From contig OZ245724.1 of NCBI GenBank assembly GCA_965227035.1, forward strand, positions 2,542,001 to 2,606,000: a stretch of 64,000 nt of DNA, written 5' to 3'. The position numbers and the translations under genes are program-made. The stretch's first letter is position 1. Every line of letters begins with the position of its first letter. Positions 26,897 through 34,904 of the stretch are shown here, piece by piece. This stretch comes from CBDDFQ01 sp965227035 (GTDB lineage Bacteria > Pseudomonadota > Gammaproteobacteria > Burkholderiales > Burkholderiaceae_C). Below the pieces are notes generated by a model that searched no databases, was not told where the DNA came from, and was given only the letters and a program-made list of their open reading frames with translations.

Positions 26897-27232
26897 TCAA
26901 TGGGAGATCGTCTTGGAGAACATGTTGATGACGATCACGCCGGCAATGATCAGCCCCATGCCTGCGATGGCTGGTGCGTCGAGCGCCTGGCCGAACCAGA
27001 TCCAGCTCACGACCGAAATCAGCACGATGCCGATGCCAGACCAGATCGCATACACGATGCCGGTGGGGAGCGTCTTGAGCGTAAGCGACAGGAACACGAA
27101 GGCGATCAAGTAGCCCGTAGCTGTGATAACCGATGGCCAGAGACGCGTGAATCCCTCGGAGCTTTTGAGGAAAGTGGTCGCGATAACTTCGGCGACGATG
27201 GCGATGGCCAGGTAGGAGTAAGTGACGAGCAT
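26897..27232 (-). CDS. SMR-family multidrug efflux protein (EmrE-like)
   Basis: 111 residues with four transmembrane helices. The essential membrane glutamate is at about residue 15 (LAIAIVAEVIATTFLKSSEGFT), followed by the YAIWSGIGIVLISVVSWIWFGQ helix and LDAPAIAGMGLIIAGVIVINMFSK. This is the EmrE/QacE pattern rather than the SugE/Gdx guanidinium pattern. It works as a dual-topology dimer in the inner membrane, exchanging cationic drugs for protons. Stands alone, converging with pilin paralogue 3. Confidence 0.92.
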   Translation of the reverse strand: MLVTYSYLAIAIVAEVIATTFLKSSEGFTRLWPSVITATGYLIAFVFLSLTLKTLPTGIVYAIWSGIGIVLISVVSWIWFGQALDAPAIAGMGLIIAGVIVINMFSKTISH

Positions 27233-27262
27233 CCAGCGACTCTACGCGAGCGGCGCTCACCG

Positions 27263-27295
27263 CGTAGTGACCCCGTAGTGACCCCGTCGTGACCC
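27263..27295. repeat. 11-bp tandem repeat, three copies
   Basis: The unit CGTAGTGACCC occurs at 27263-27273 and 27274-27284 exactly, and at 27285-27295 with one change (A to C at its fourth base). It lies between the divergent SMR and DUF1345 genes, 45 bp before the latter's start, where it could affect either promoter. Confidence 0.8.
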
Positions 27296-27340
27296 GGATG
27301 AAAATACTGTCCAATCGAGACGCACAAGGATGCTACGTAA

Positions 27341-27997
27341 ATGCTCAAAAATATTTCCTCGAAACTCGGTCCGCGGCGACTCGTCTACGGACTGATCGCA
27401 GGGATCGTCGCCGGTTTTCTTGCGTATCCGCTGGAACCCATGACTCGCGGGCTGGTGGGGTGGTGCTGCGGAATTGCGGTCTATCTGTTTTTGGCCTGGC
27501 GACTCGCCGTGACCTTCGGTCCGGAGCAATGTCGCAAGCGGGCGCAGTCGCTCGACGATCCCAACGTCCTGATCCTCGTAGTGATGCTTTGCATTGCAGC
27601 GGTCAGTCTGGGTGTGATCGTGATGCTGCTCAAGAATGTGAAAGGCCTGAGTGACGCAGAACGTGCAGGACACGTCGTGCTTGCACTCGTATCGCTGGCG
27701 GGTTCCTGGTTGATGATCCACACGGTCTACGCGTTTCATTACGCGCACCGTTACTACAACCAGGAAAAGGACAACAAGGTTTCCCATGGAGGCCTCGACT
27801 TCCCCGGAAAGCTTGATCCCGACTATTTCGACTTCCTGTACTTCTCGTACGTCGTAGGCATGACCTCCCAGGTGTCTGACGTCCAGGTCACTTCCAGCAC
27901 GATGCGGCGCCTCACGCTCGTCCATTCGGTGCTGTCGTTCGCGTTCAACATGCTTGTCGTGGCACTGTCGATCAACGTGGTCGCGAGCGCGCTTTAA
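27341..27997 (+). CDS. DUF1345 membrane protein
   Basis: 218 residues. Four or five hydrophobic segments, with the family signature WLMIHTVYAFHYAHRYYNQ, the loop GGLDFPGKLDPDYFDFLYFSYVVGMTSQVSDVQVTSSTMRRLTLVHSVLSFAFN and the closing VVALSINV helix. DUF1345 proteins are small inner-membrane proteins of unknown role; some resemble potassium-channel-like helices, but no function is established to my knowledge. ATG 27341 has AAGGA nine bases upstream. Confidence 0.85.
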   Translation: MLKNISSKLGPRRLVYGLIAGIVAGFLAYPLEPMTRGLVGWCCGIAVYLFLAWRLAVTFGPEQCRKRAQSLDDPNVLILVVMLCIAAVSLGVIVMLLKNVKGLSDAERAGHVVLALVSLAGSWLMIHTVYAFHYAHRYYNQEKDNKVSHGGLDFPGKLDPDYFDFLYFSYVVGMTSQVSDVQVTSSTMRRLTLVHSVLSFAFNMLVVALSINVVASAL

Positions 27998-28075
27998 CGA
28001 GTGTTCGCCATTCGCCGACCCTTGTCGGATCGCTGAATTTTTTGCCTGTCCAGGCCCGGTACACATTTCTAGTTC

Positions 28076-28086
28076 AGAATGATTCT
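28076..28086. promoter_or_regulatory. Possible Fur-like site ahead of feoA
   Basis: AGAATGATTCT is a perfect 11-bp palindrome 52 bp before the feoA start, in the otherwise AT-rich leader (28040-28137). Its core resembles one half of a Fur box (AATGAT with dyad). Since feo operons are usually repressed by Fur with iron, the place fits, but the match is short and no second half is clear. Confidence 0.3.
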
Positions 28087-28137
28087 TCTTTGGCTCGACC
28101 AAAAGAATGTTTTAGTTTTAAGAATTAACAGATTTTC

Positions 28138-28392
28138 GTGACCACCATCGCCCTTACCGAGCTAAAACCCGGCCAACCTGCAACCGTCGATTCAGTCATG
28201 TCAGTCTCGGAACTGTCCGACTCGGTCGCGCTGGAACGGTTGCAGGAACTCGGGTTTCTTCCCGGCGAACCCATTTCGCTTCTTCGGCGCGGACCGAACG
28301 GTATCGAGCCGATCGCCGTTCAGATAGGTGAAACCGTCTTCGCGTTGCGCCTGAGCGAAGCTCGTTGTATTCAGGTCGAGGTCTCAAAGTGA
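28138..28392 (+). CDS. feoA: FeoA, ferrous iron transport accessory protein
   Basis: 84 residues from GTG 28138. SH3-like FeoA fold: ERLQELGFLPGEPISLLRRGPNGIEPIAVQIGETVFALRLSEARCIQVE. FeoA binds the cytoplasmic G-domain of FeoB and supports Fe(II) uptake. Its TGA overlaps the GTG start of feoB (GTGA), so the two are translationally coupled. Confidence 0.93.
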   Translation: MTTIALTELKPGQPATVDSVMSVSELSDSVALERLQELGFLPGEPISLLRRGPNGIEPIAVQIGETVFALRLSEARCIQVEVSK

Positions 28393-30326
28393 CTACAACC
28401 ACCGCCGGCCCAGGCTCACTGAAGTCGCCTAATTCGCCACCGCAATTCGCGCTGGTGGGAAATCCGAACTGTGGGAAGACTGCTCTTTTCAATCTGCTTA
28501 CCGGCGCGCGTCAAAAGGTAGCCAACTACGCCGGCGTGACGGTGGAACGCAAGGAAGGTCACGCGAAATTGCCCGATGGCCGTTCGGTGTCGATCACCGA
28601 CCTGCCCGGCGCATACGGCCTCCACCCCACATCGGCAGACGAAGTCGTCACGCGCGATGTTGTGATGGGCATCCGAGAAGGCGAGCGACAGCCAGACGTG
28701 ATCATTGCGGTCGTCGATGCTACCAATCTGCGCATGAATCTGCGTCTGGTTCTTCAACTACGCGCCCTCGGACGTCCGATGGTGATGGCGCTCAACATGA
28801 TGGACGTGGCGCGCGCCCGCGGCATGAAGATCGATCTGGCGCGATTGTCCAAAGAACTGCAGTTGCCCGTGGTCGAAACCATTGCGGTGCGCAACGGACT
28901 GATTGCATCGCTCATGAAGCGATCTTTCGACAACGGACGCGCCAAGCTGCTCGAAGCCGCACAGAACGCGCTGTCGACGACAGTTGCTCCGGTGCCTGTC
29001 GCGGTCGATTCTGTATCCAAGCTTGACGAGCTCAAGGCACTGCAGCACAAGGTCAATCACATCCTGTCGGTCGCGGTGTCTTCTTCGTCGCAAGTGCAAC
29101 GGGTCAACCAGGGAATCGACGCGATCGTGATGCATCCGGTCCTTGGGCTGGTGATTCTTGCTGCGTTGCTGTTCCTCATATTCCAGGCGGTATTCGCTTG
29201 GGCGAACATGCCTATGGACGCGATCAAGGATGGGATGACCTGGGTGGGAGAATTTATCAATGCACACATGAGCGAGGGCTTGCTGCGTAGCCTGCTCGTC
29301 GACGGCATCGTCGCAGGTGTGGGCAGTGTGCTGGTTTTTCTTCCGCAGATTCTGATTCTGTTTTTCTTCATCCTCATTCTTGAAGAATCGGGATATTTGC
29401 CTCGAGCCGCGTTCCTTCTCGACACGTGGATGGGCAAGGTCGGTCTGTCGGGTCGCGCTTTCATTCCCCTGCTCTCGAGTTTTGCGTGTGCAATTCCTGG
29501 AATCATGGCGACACGCACAATTCCTAACGCTCGCGATCGGCTGGCAACCATCATGATTGCGCCGCTGATGACCTGCTCCGCACGCCTGCCCTTGTATGCG
29601 CTGCTGATCGGGGCGTTCATCCCGGCGCGCGATGTCGGGATCTTCAATCTGCAGGGCATTACGCTTTTCGCGCTTTACATCGCAGGCATTGTTTCTGCCG
29701 TGTTGGTCGCATGGGTGTTGAAGCGCACCTGGATGAAGTCCAGCTACCAACCTTTGATGCTCGAATTGCCGCCCTATCGCCTACCGAATCTGCAAAGTCT
29801 GGCAATCGGTCTGTGGCAACGTGCAGTGATTTTCCTGAGCCGGGTCGGAACCATCATCTTCTCGCTGATGGTGGTGTTGTGGTTCCTCTCGACCTTTCCG
29901 TCTCCACCTACCGGCGCAACCGGACCGGCCATTCAATACAGCTTTGCAGGAATGATCGGCCGAGCGCTCGAAGTCATCTTCTCGCCCATCGGTTTCAACT
30001 GGCAGATCTCGATTGCACTGGTGCCCGGAATGGCCGCTCGCGAAGTGGCGGTCGGCGCTTTGGGCACCGTTTACGCTCTTTCCGCCACTGCCGAAGACGC
30101 GGCCACGGCGCTCAGCCCGCTGATCTCCCAAAGCTGGAGCCTTGCGACTGCGTTTTCGCTGCTGGCCTGGTATGTTTTCGCGCCGCAATGCCTGTCCACA
30201 CTGGCAGTTGTAAAGCGCGAAACCAATTCCATGAAATACCCTCTGATCATGGCGGCGTATCTGTTCGGACTCGCCTATTTCGCATCCTTCGTCACTTACC
30301 GAATTGCACTGTGGTTGACAACATGA
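28389..30326 (+). CDS. feoB: FeoB, ferrous iron permease with N-terminal GTPase domain
   Basis: 645 residues from GTG 28389, coupled to feoA. G1 GNPNCGKT at 24-31, G2 region in NYAGVTVERKEG, G3 DLPGAYGL and G4 NMMD. The membrane part starts at about 250 with two Gate motifs (LPQILILFFFILILEESGYLPRAAFLLD, and AREVAVGALGTVYAL near the end). The length is shorter than E. coli FeoB (773) because the region after the first Gate and the C-terminal tail are compact, which is common in betaproteobacteria. Imports Fe(II) through the inner membrane. Confidence 0.95.
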   Translation: MTTTTAGPGSLKSPNSPPQFALVGNPNCGKTALFNLLTGARQKVANYAGVTVERKEGHAKLPDGRSVSITDLPGAYGLHPTSADEVVTRDVVMGIREGERQPDVIIAVVDATNLRMNLRLVLQLRALGRPMVMALNMMDVARARGMKIDLARLSKELQLPVVETIAVRNGLIASLMKRSFDNGRAKLLEAAQNALSTTVAPVPVAVDSVSKLDELKALQHKVNHILSVAVSSSSQVQRVNQGIDAIVMHPVLGLVILAALLFLIFQAVFAWANMPMDAIKDGMTWVGEFINAHMSEGLLRSLLVDGIVAGVGSVLVFLPQILILFFFILILEESGYLPRAAFLLDTWMGKVGLSGRAFIPLLSSFACAIPGIMATRTIPNARDRLATIMIAPLMTCSARLPLYALLIGAFIPARDVGIFNLQGITLFALYIAGIVSAVLVAWVLKRTWMKSSYQPLMLELPPYRLPNLQSLAIGLWQRAVIFLSRVGTIIFSLMVVLWFLSTFPSPPTGATGPAIQYSFAGMIGRALEVIFSPIGFNWQISIALVPGMAAREVAVGALGTVYALSATAEDAATALSPLISQSWSLATAFSLLAWYVFAPQCLSTLAVVKRETNSMKYPLIMAAYLFGLAYFASFVTYRIALWLTT

Positions 30327-30598
30327 ACGCCGCCGTCCAGTCACTTGTCGTTTACGTGATCGTCGCTCTTGCTGCCGCATTCAGCGTGTGGCGATTGCTG
30401 CCCCGGAGCGCGAAGAAGCGGCTGGCAGCCGGTATCCAGAACAGCACGTTGGTCCCAAAGACCTTACGCGATAACTCCGCCAAAGCACTGATGGTCGAGT
30501 CCGGATGTGGATCAGGTTGCGCGGACTGCGCGCCGAGCCCCGCAACCCCGGGCAACATCGAAGAAAAACCGATTCGATTCGTTGCAAAGCCAAAATAA
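30323..30598 (+). CDS. FeoB-associated Cys-rich membrane protein (DUF6587-like)
   Basis: 91 residues. ATG 30323 overlaps the feoB stop (ATGA). One N-terminal transmembrane helix (LVVYVIVALAAAFSVW), a basic patch RLLPRSAKKRLAAG, then a cysteine cluster GCGSGCADCAPSP (Cys62, 66, 69). Short proteins of this type follow feoB in many beta- and gammaproteobacteria and take the place of FeoC; their exact role in iron transport is unknown. The cysteines could bind Fe(II) or an Fe-S cluster. Confidence 0.75.
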   Translation: MNAAVQSLVVYVIVALAAAFSVWRLLPRSAKKRLAAGIQNSTLVPKTLRDNSAKALMVESGCGSGCADCAPSPATPGNIEEKPIRFVAKPK

Positions 30599-30815
30599 TT
30601 GGCGCGCTGGTTGCCTTTCAGGTTGCCCAGTTCGGCATGACGTCATTCCAATCGACCGGACGACGCGCTGAAGCAAAAAAACGAATTCTCGCCTGTCATC
30701 GGGCACACGAATTGCTTGAGTACTGAAGCGATTTCTAAGAAACTTCGCGTTAACCGAATACCTTTCGGTTTTAGCAAGTTCCCAGCTTATTTGTCCTTCA
30801 CGATTGGAATTTCCG

Positions 30816-31823
30816 ATGTCGAACCCGATGCGGCGCAACGCCATAAAGTCTTTCTCCAAGATCCTCGGCGTGGGCGTTCTCGCCGTCGCATTCGGTGCGC
30901 AGGCGCAGACGCCAGCACCCGCCCTCGAGACGATCGACTATCTTTTGCCCGCCCCTGCCGGCCTGATTGCGTTCGCACCCTGGATGATCGCGCAGCACAA
31001 GGGCTACTACGCACAGGAAGGCCTCAAGATCAACTTCATCGCAGGCCGCGGCGGCGTCGATGCAGCCAAGCAGATTGGCGCCGGCAACGCGCCCATCGGC
31101 CATTCCTTCGGCGACACCCCCATCATTTCGCGAGCTGCCGGCGTGCCGGTGAAATCGGTGGCGCTGCTCGGCGGTAGATCTCTCATGCTGCTGACGGCTC
31201 GCGAAGACTCTGCCATCAAGGGCCCGAAAGATCTGAAGGGCAAGGTGGTCACGACCACGAACTATGCCGATGCAACCTACTACTCGCTCCTTGGAACGCT
31301 GGCCACTGCCGGTTTGAGCAAGAACGATCTGGACATTCAAGCCGCCGGTCCGGCGGGGGTGTGGCAGCAGTTCGCTGCCGGTAAAGCCGATGCGATGGCT
31401 GCCGTTCCCGAATGGATCGCGGAAGTGCGCGCGACCGGTGTGAAGGTCCGCATCATGCCGGCATACGATTATTTCGGCAGCATGGCTCAGGCCATCCTCG
31501 CCTCGGATGAAATGATCCAGAAGCGCCCCGACATGATCCGCAAGGTAGTGAAAGGCACGCTGCACGGCCTGAGCGACATCATGAGCGACCCGAAAGCAGC
31601 CGCGAAGGATTACATCGCCGCGATGCCTATTTATGCGGGCAAGGAAGCGTTCGTCGAAGAGGTGTTCGCGCTGTATGCCAAGTACGTCTACCCCGATCAG
31701 AAGGTGCTCGGCATGATGGATCCGGCTCGCATGGATCTGGTGCAGAAGTTCTATGTGAAGGAAGGCATCGTGACCAAGTCGACCCCCTTGAACGACCTCT
31801 TCACCAATCAGTTCGTCCAGTAA
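30816..31823 (+). CDS. NMT1/SsuA-like ABC transporter substrate-binding protein, orphan
   Basis: 335 residues from ATG 30816 (GGAA six bases upstream). Signal peptide to FGAQAQ. The binding-protein body shows APWMIAQHKGYYAQEGLKINFIAGRGGVDAAKQIGAG, PKDLKGKVVTTTNYADATYYSLLGTLATAGLSKNDLDIQ and GVWQQFAAGKADAM, the layout of the NMT1/THI5-like receptors for sulfonates, nitrate, thiamine precursors or aromatic acids. No permease or ATPase gene is beside it; a MarR gene follows 47 bp later on the same strand. Confidence 0.88.
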   Translation: MSNPMRRNAIKSFSKILGVGVLAVAFGAQAQTPAPALETIDYLLPAPAGLIAFAPWMIAQHKGYYAQEGLKINFIAGRGGVDAAKQIGAGNAPIGHSFGDTPIISRAAGVPVKSVALLGGRSLMLLTAREDSAIKGPKDLKGKVVTTTNYADATYYSLLGTLATAGLSKNDLDIQAAGPAGVWQQFAAGKADAMAAVPEWIAEVRATGVKVRIMPAYDYFGSMAQAILASDEMIQKRPDMIRKVVKGTLHGLSDIMSDPKAAAKDYIAAMPIYAGKEAFVEEVFALYAKYVYPDQKVLGMMDPARMDLVQKFYVKEGIVTKSTPLNDLFTNQFVQ

Positions 31824-31870
31824 CCCGCTCTCTTCCTCCCGGGCGAGGTGTGTTCTTACAATCGCTCGGG

Positions 31871-32452
31871 ATGACTGCCAAAAAGACTTCCGTCAAAACT
31901 ATCGCAGAGCCGCTACCGAAGGCCAAGCCAGGCGCGGCGGCGAAGCCTGCTCGGGTGTCGAAGCCCAGGTCGGCCAAGCCGAAAGCGCCCACAGCCGAAG
32001 AAACGCTTTTGATGGATCTGTATGACCAGCCAGGTCATCTGATGCGACGCGCTCAACAAATAGCGTTGTCGATGTTTCACGAGACGATGAATGCGGACGT
32101 CACTCCAGTCCAATATGCAATTCTTCGAATGCTTCAGGAAAAGCCGGGCATCGATCAGGTCACGCTTGCCGGGCTGATCGCTCTCGACAAATCCACCACC
32201 GCCGACATTGCGGCGCGTCTCGAAAAGCGAGGCTTGATCCACCGCGAGGTCATGGCACGTGGCCAGCGCAAACTGTCTCTCACCTCCGAAGGCGAAGCAT
32301 CGATCATCGGCATGGTTCCGTCGGTTCACGAGCTTCGGCACAAGCTCCTCGCCAGCCTCGACGACGACGAAAAAGAAGAATTCGTGCGGCTGCTCAAGAA
32401 GTTCGTGCACCTCAATAACGATCAAAGTCGCGCTCCGCTCAAACGCGGCTGA
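31871..32452 (+). CDS. MarR-family transcriptional regulator with basic N-terminal tail
   Basis: 193 residues from ATG 31871 (an in-frame GTG at 31850 is the alternative). Residues 1-45 are a Lys/Pro/Ala-rich tail (PLPKAKPGAAAKPARVSKPRSAKPKAP), unusual for MarR and possibly aiding non-specific DNA binding. The winged helix follows: VTPVQYAILRMLQEKPGIDQVTLAGLIALDKSTTADIAARLEKRGLIHREVMARGQRKLSLT. It lies between the orphan receptor and the Rieske oxygenase gene, one of which it may control. Confidence 0.88.
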   Translation: MTAKKTSVKTIAEPLPKAKPGAAAKPARVSKPRSAKPKAPTAEETLLMDLYDQPGHLMRRAQQIALSMFHETMNADVTPVQYAILRMLQEKPGIDQVTLAGLIALDKSTTADIAARLEKRGLIHREVMARGQRKLSLTSEGEASIIGMVPSVHELRHKLLASLDDDEKEEFVRLLKKFVHLNNDQSRAPLKRG

Positions 32453-32571
32453 CATCCAGATTTTTCGTCGAATTTAGGGAAATCCCTGCCAATAAACCGG
32501 CAATCGGCCATAGATTTACATCTCCACGTTCCGTACACTGAACGACGAATTAGCAAGTACGGAGACGCCCC

Positions 32572-33642
32572 ATGAACGATGTCGTCGCACCCATCGAGGT
32601 GACGAGAAAACTCAATCCATTTCCGCTCGACCGATGGTATGTCGCAGGCTTCTCGTGGGAGCTGAAAGACAAGCCGGTCGCACGCACACTGCTGTCCAGG
32701 GCGATGGTTCTCTTTCGCAACGAAAACGGCGAAGTCGCTGCCTTGCAGGACCGTTGCTGCCACCGGGAACTGCCTTTGTCGTGCGGCAATATCGAAGGCG
32801 CAGGATTGCGCTGCGGCTATCACGGACTGCTGTTCGACACGAGCGGAAAGTGCGTTGAAATTCCAGGGCAGGAACTCATTCCCGACAAGGCACGCGTGCC
32901 CGCGTATCCGCTTCGCGAAGTCGATCAGATTCTGTGGGTATGGATAGGATCGTCGCCCGACGCTGCGCCGAAAGACGAGCCGCCGTCGTATCGATTTCAC
33001 AGCGATCCGGAATACAAATTCGGAGGCGACGTCTATCACTACGACGCGCCCTGGCAATTGATCCACGACAACCTGCTCGACCTGAGTCATCTGGGCTACG
33101 TGCATCTGAAAACCATCGGCGGCAATCCGAAGATTCACATGAACGCGAAGCTCGATGTGAAACGCACCAACGAAACCGTCACCGTGCTGCGCCTGATGCC
33201 GGAGTCCGATCCGCCTCCCACCTATTCGTCTGCGTGGCCGTTCAAGGGAAAGATCGACCGTTGGCAGGAGGTCGTGTTCCATCATTCGCATTGCGCCATC
33301 TGGACCGGTGCCATGGATCACGGATCGGGATCGTATGACGACCCCGACAGGTACGGATTTCATATGCGCGGATTTCACGGGGTCACTCCCGAAACCGAAA
33401 CCACCACGCACTACTTCTGGACGATCGCGACGAATCCGCACAAGGACAGTCAGGACGTCACGCAACTAGTCGTCGACCAGACCGCAGCCACCTTCGTCGA
33501 AGACAAAGTCATCATCGAAGCGCAGTACCAGAACCAGTGCAGGTTCGGCATCAAGCCGGGCGTGACCGGTGACATCGATATTCATGTCGATGTCGGGCCT
33601 AACCAGGCCAGGCGAATCATCGAGCGCATGAAGTCGGCTTAG
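32572..33642 (+). CDS. Rieske non-haem iron aromatic oxygenase, VanA-like
   Basis: 356 residues. Rieske [2Fe-2S] ligands are Cys62/His64 (RCCHRE) and Cys81/His84 (RCGYHGLLFD), with 16 residues between as expected. The mononuclear iron site is Asp170, His173 and His178 (HDNLLDLSHLGYVH). The length and motif layout fit oxygenase subunits of the vanillate O-demethylase/phthalate-4,5-dioxygenase type. These need a VanB-type reductase, which is not encoded nearby. A Liv-type receptor follows and may bind the substrate. Substrate unknown. Confidence 0.9.
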   Translation: MNDVVAPIEVTRKLNPFPLDRWYVAGFSWELKDKPVARTLLSRAMVLFRNENGEVAALQDRCCHRELPLSCGNIEGAGLRCGYHGLLFDTSGKCVEIPGQELIPDKARVPAYPLREVDQILWVWIGSSPDAAPKDEPPSYRFHSDPEYKFGGDVYHYDAPWQLIHDNLLDLSHLGYVHLKTIGGNPKIHMNAKLDVKRTNETVTVLRLMPESDPPPTYSSAWPFKGKIDRWQEVVFHHSHCAIWTGAMDHGSGSYDDPDRYGFHMRGFHGVTPETETTTHYFWTIATNPHKDSQDVTQLVVDQTAATFVEDKVIIEAQYQNQCRFGIKPGVTGDIDIHVDVGPNQARRIIERMKSA

Positions 33643-33684
33643 AAGTTTCTATTCCATCGATCCACACCTCATCAAGGTAAAACA

Positions 33685-34878
33685 ATGAAGACACACGAGA
33701 CTAATTTTTCTTTGAAATCCACCATCCTGGCGCAGGTCGTGCTCGGAGTTGCGGCCATCGTTTCCGTATCGGCGCATGCTCAAACGACGCCCTTCAAGAT
33801 CGGACTCATCCTGCCGATGACAGGTCCGTTCGCATCGACCGGCAAACAGATCGACGCGGCTGTGAAGCTGTACATGGCGGAAAACGGATCGACCGTTGCG
33901 GGACGCAAAATCGAAGTGATCCTGAAGGACGACGCTGCAGTGCCGGATCAAACCAAGCGCATCGCACAAGAGCTTGTCGTGAACGACAAGGTGGATGTGC
34001 TCGCCGGTTTCGGCGTGACCCCCGCAGCACTCGCAGTGGGTCCGATCGCTACCCAGTCGAAAACGCCGGCGGTGATCATGGCGGCCGCTACATCGGGCAT
34101 CGTCGCGAGCTCGCCTTTCTTCGTGCGAACCAGCTACACGCTGCCGCAAACCTCTCTCACCATGGCCGACTGGGCATCGAAGAACAACGTCAAACGTGTC
34201 GTGACGATGGTGTCCGATTACGGCCCCGGAATCGATGCCGAAAAGAACTTCAAGGAGCGGCTCACCAAGAACGGTGGGCAGATCGTCGAAGAGATTCGGA
34301 TTCCCATGCGCAATCCCGATTTCGCGCCGTTCCTGCAGCGCGTTCGCGATCTGAACCCCGAGGCGGTATTCGTGTTCGTGCCCTCGGGACCTGCCGCGGC
34401 ATTGATGAAGCAGTTCACGGAACGCGGAATGGACAAAGCAGGCATCAAGCTCATCGGCGATGGCGGTGTGACGGACGACGATCTGCTCAACGACATGGGC
34501 GACGCAGCGGTCGGCACGATCACGTCGTTCCACTATTCCGCTTCACACGATTCGCCGCTGAACAAAAAGTTTGTCGACGCGTTCGGCAAAGCGAACAAAG
34601 GACTGCGCCCCAACTTCATGGCGGTGGGCGGATACGACGGCATGCGCGTGATCTACGCCGCGCTGGAAGCAACGAAGGGCCAGGGCAAGGGTGAGGCATT
34701 GGTTGCAGCCATGCGCGGTCAGAGCTTCGAAAGCCCGCGCGGCCCGATCACCGTCGACGCACAGAACGGCGACATCACGCAGAACGTGTACATCCGCCGC
34801 GTCGACCGCAAGGACGGTCAGCTCTGGAATACCGAAGTCGACACGATCAAGGCTGTGAAGGCAACGGCTACGCCCTGA
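33685..34878 (+). CDS. Branched-chain amino-acid-type (LivK) substrate-binding protein, orphan
   Basis: 397 residues. Signal peptide to VSAHAQ, then FKIGLILPMTGPFASTGKQIDAAVKLYMAENG, the Leu/Ile/Val-binding family opening, followed by AQELVVNDKVDVLAGFGVTPAALAVGPIA and FVRTSYTLPQTSLTMADWASKN. Many members bind aromatic acids, amides or urea instead of amino acids. It lies 42 bp after the oxygenase gene and probably belongs with it. A complete Liv transporter with its own receptor exists at 46819-51514, whose permease might also be used by this orphan. Confidence 0.9.
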   Translation: MKTHETNFSLKSTILAQVVLGVAAIVSVSAHAQTTPFKIGLILPMTGPFASTGKQIDAAVKLYMAENGSTVAGRKIEVILKDDAAVPDQTKRIAQELVVNDKVDVLAGFGVTPAALAVGPIATQSKTPAVIMAAATSGIVASSPFFVRTSYTLPQTSLTMADWASKNNVKRVVTMVSDYGPGIDAEKNFKERLTKNGGQIVEEIRIPMRNPDFAPFLQRVRDLNPEAVFVFVPSGPAAALMKQFTERGMDKAGIKLIGDGGVTDDDLLNDMGDAAVGTITSFHYSASHDSPLNKKFVDAFGKANKGLRPNFMAVGGYDGMRVIYAALEATKGQGKGEALVAAMRGQSFESPRGPITVDAQNGDITQNVYIRRVDRKDGQLWNTEVDTIKAVKATATP

Positions 34879-34904
34879 TTAGCTCGTCTGATTAGATCGC
34901 CTGG

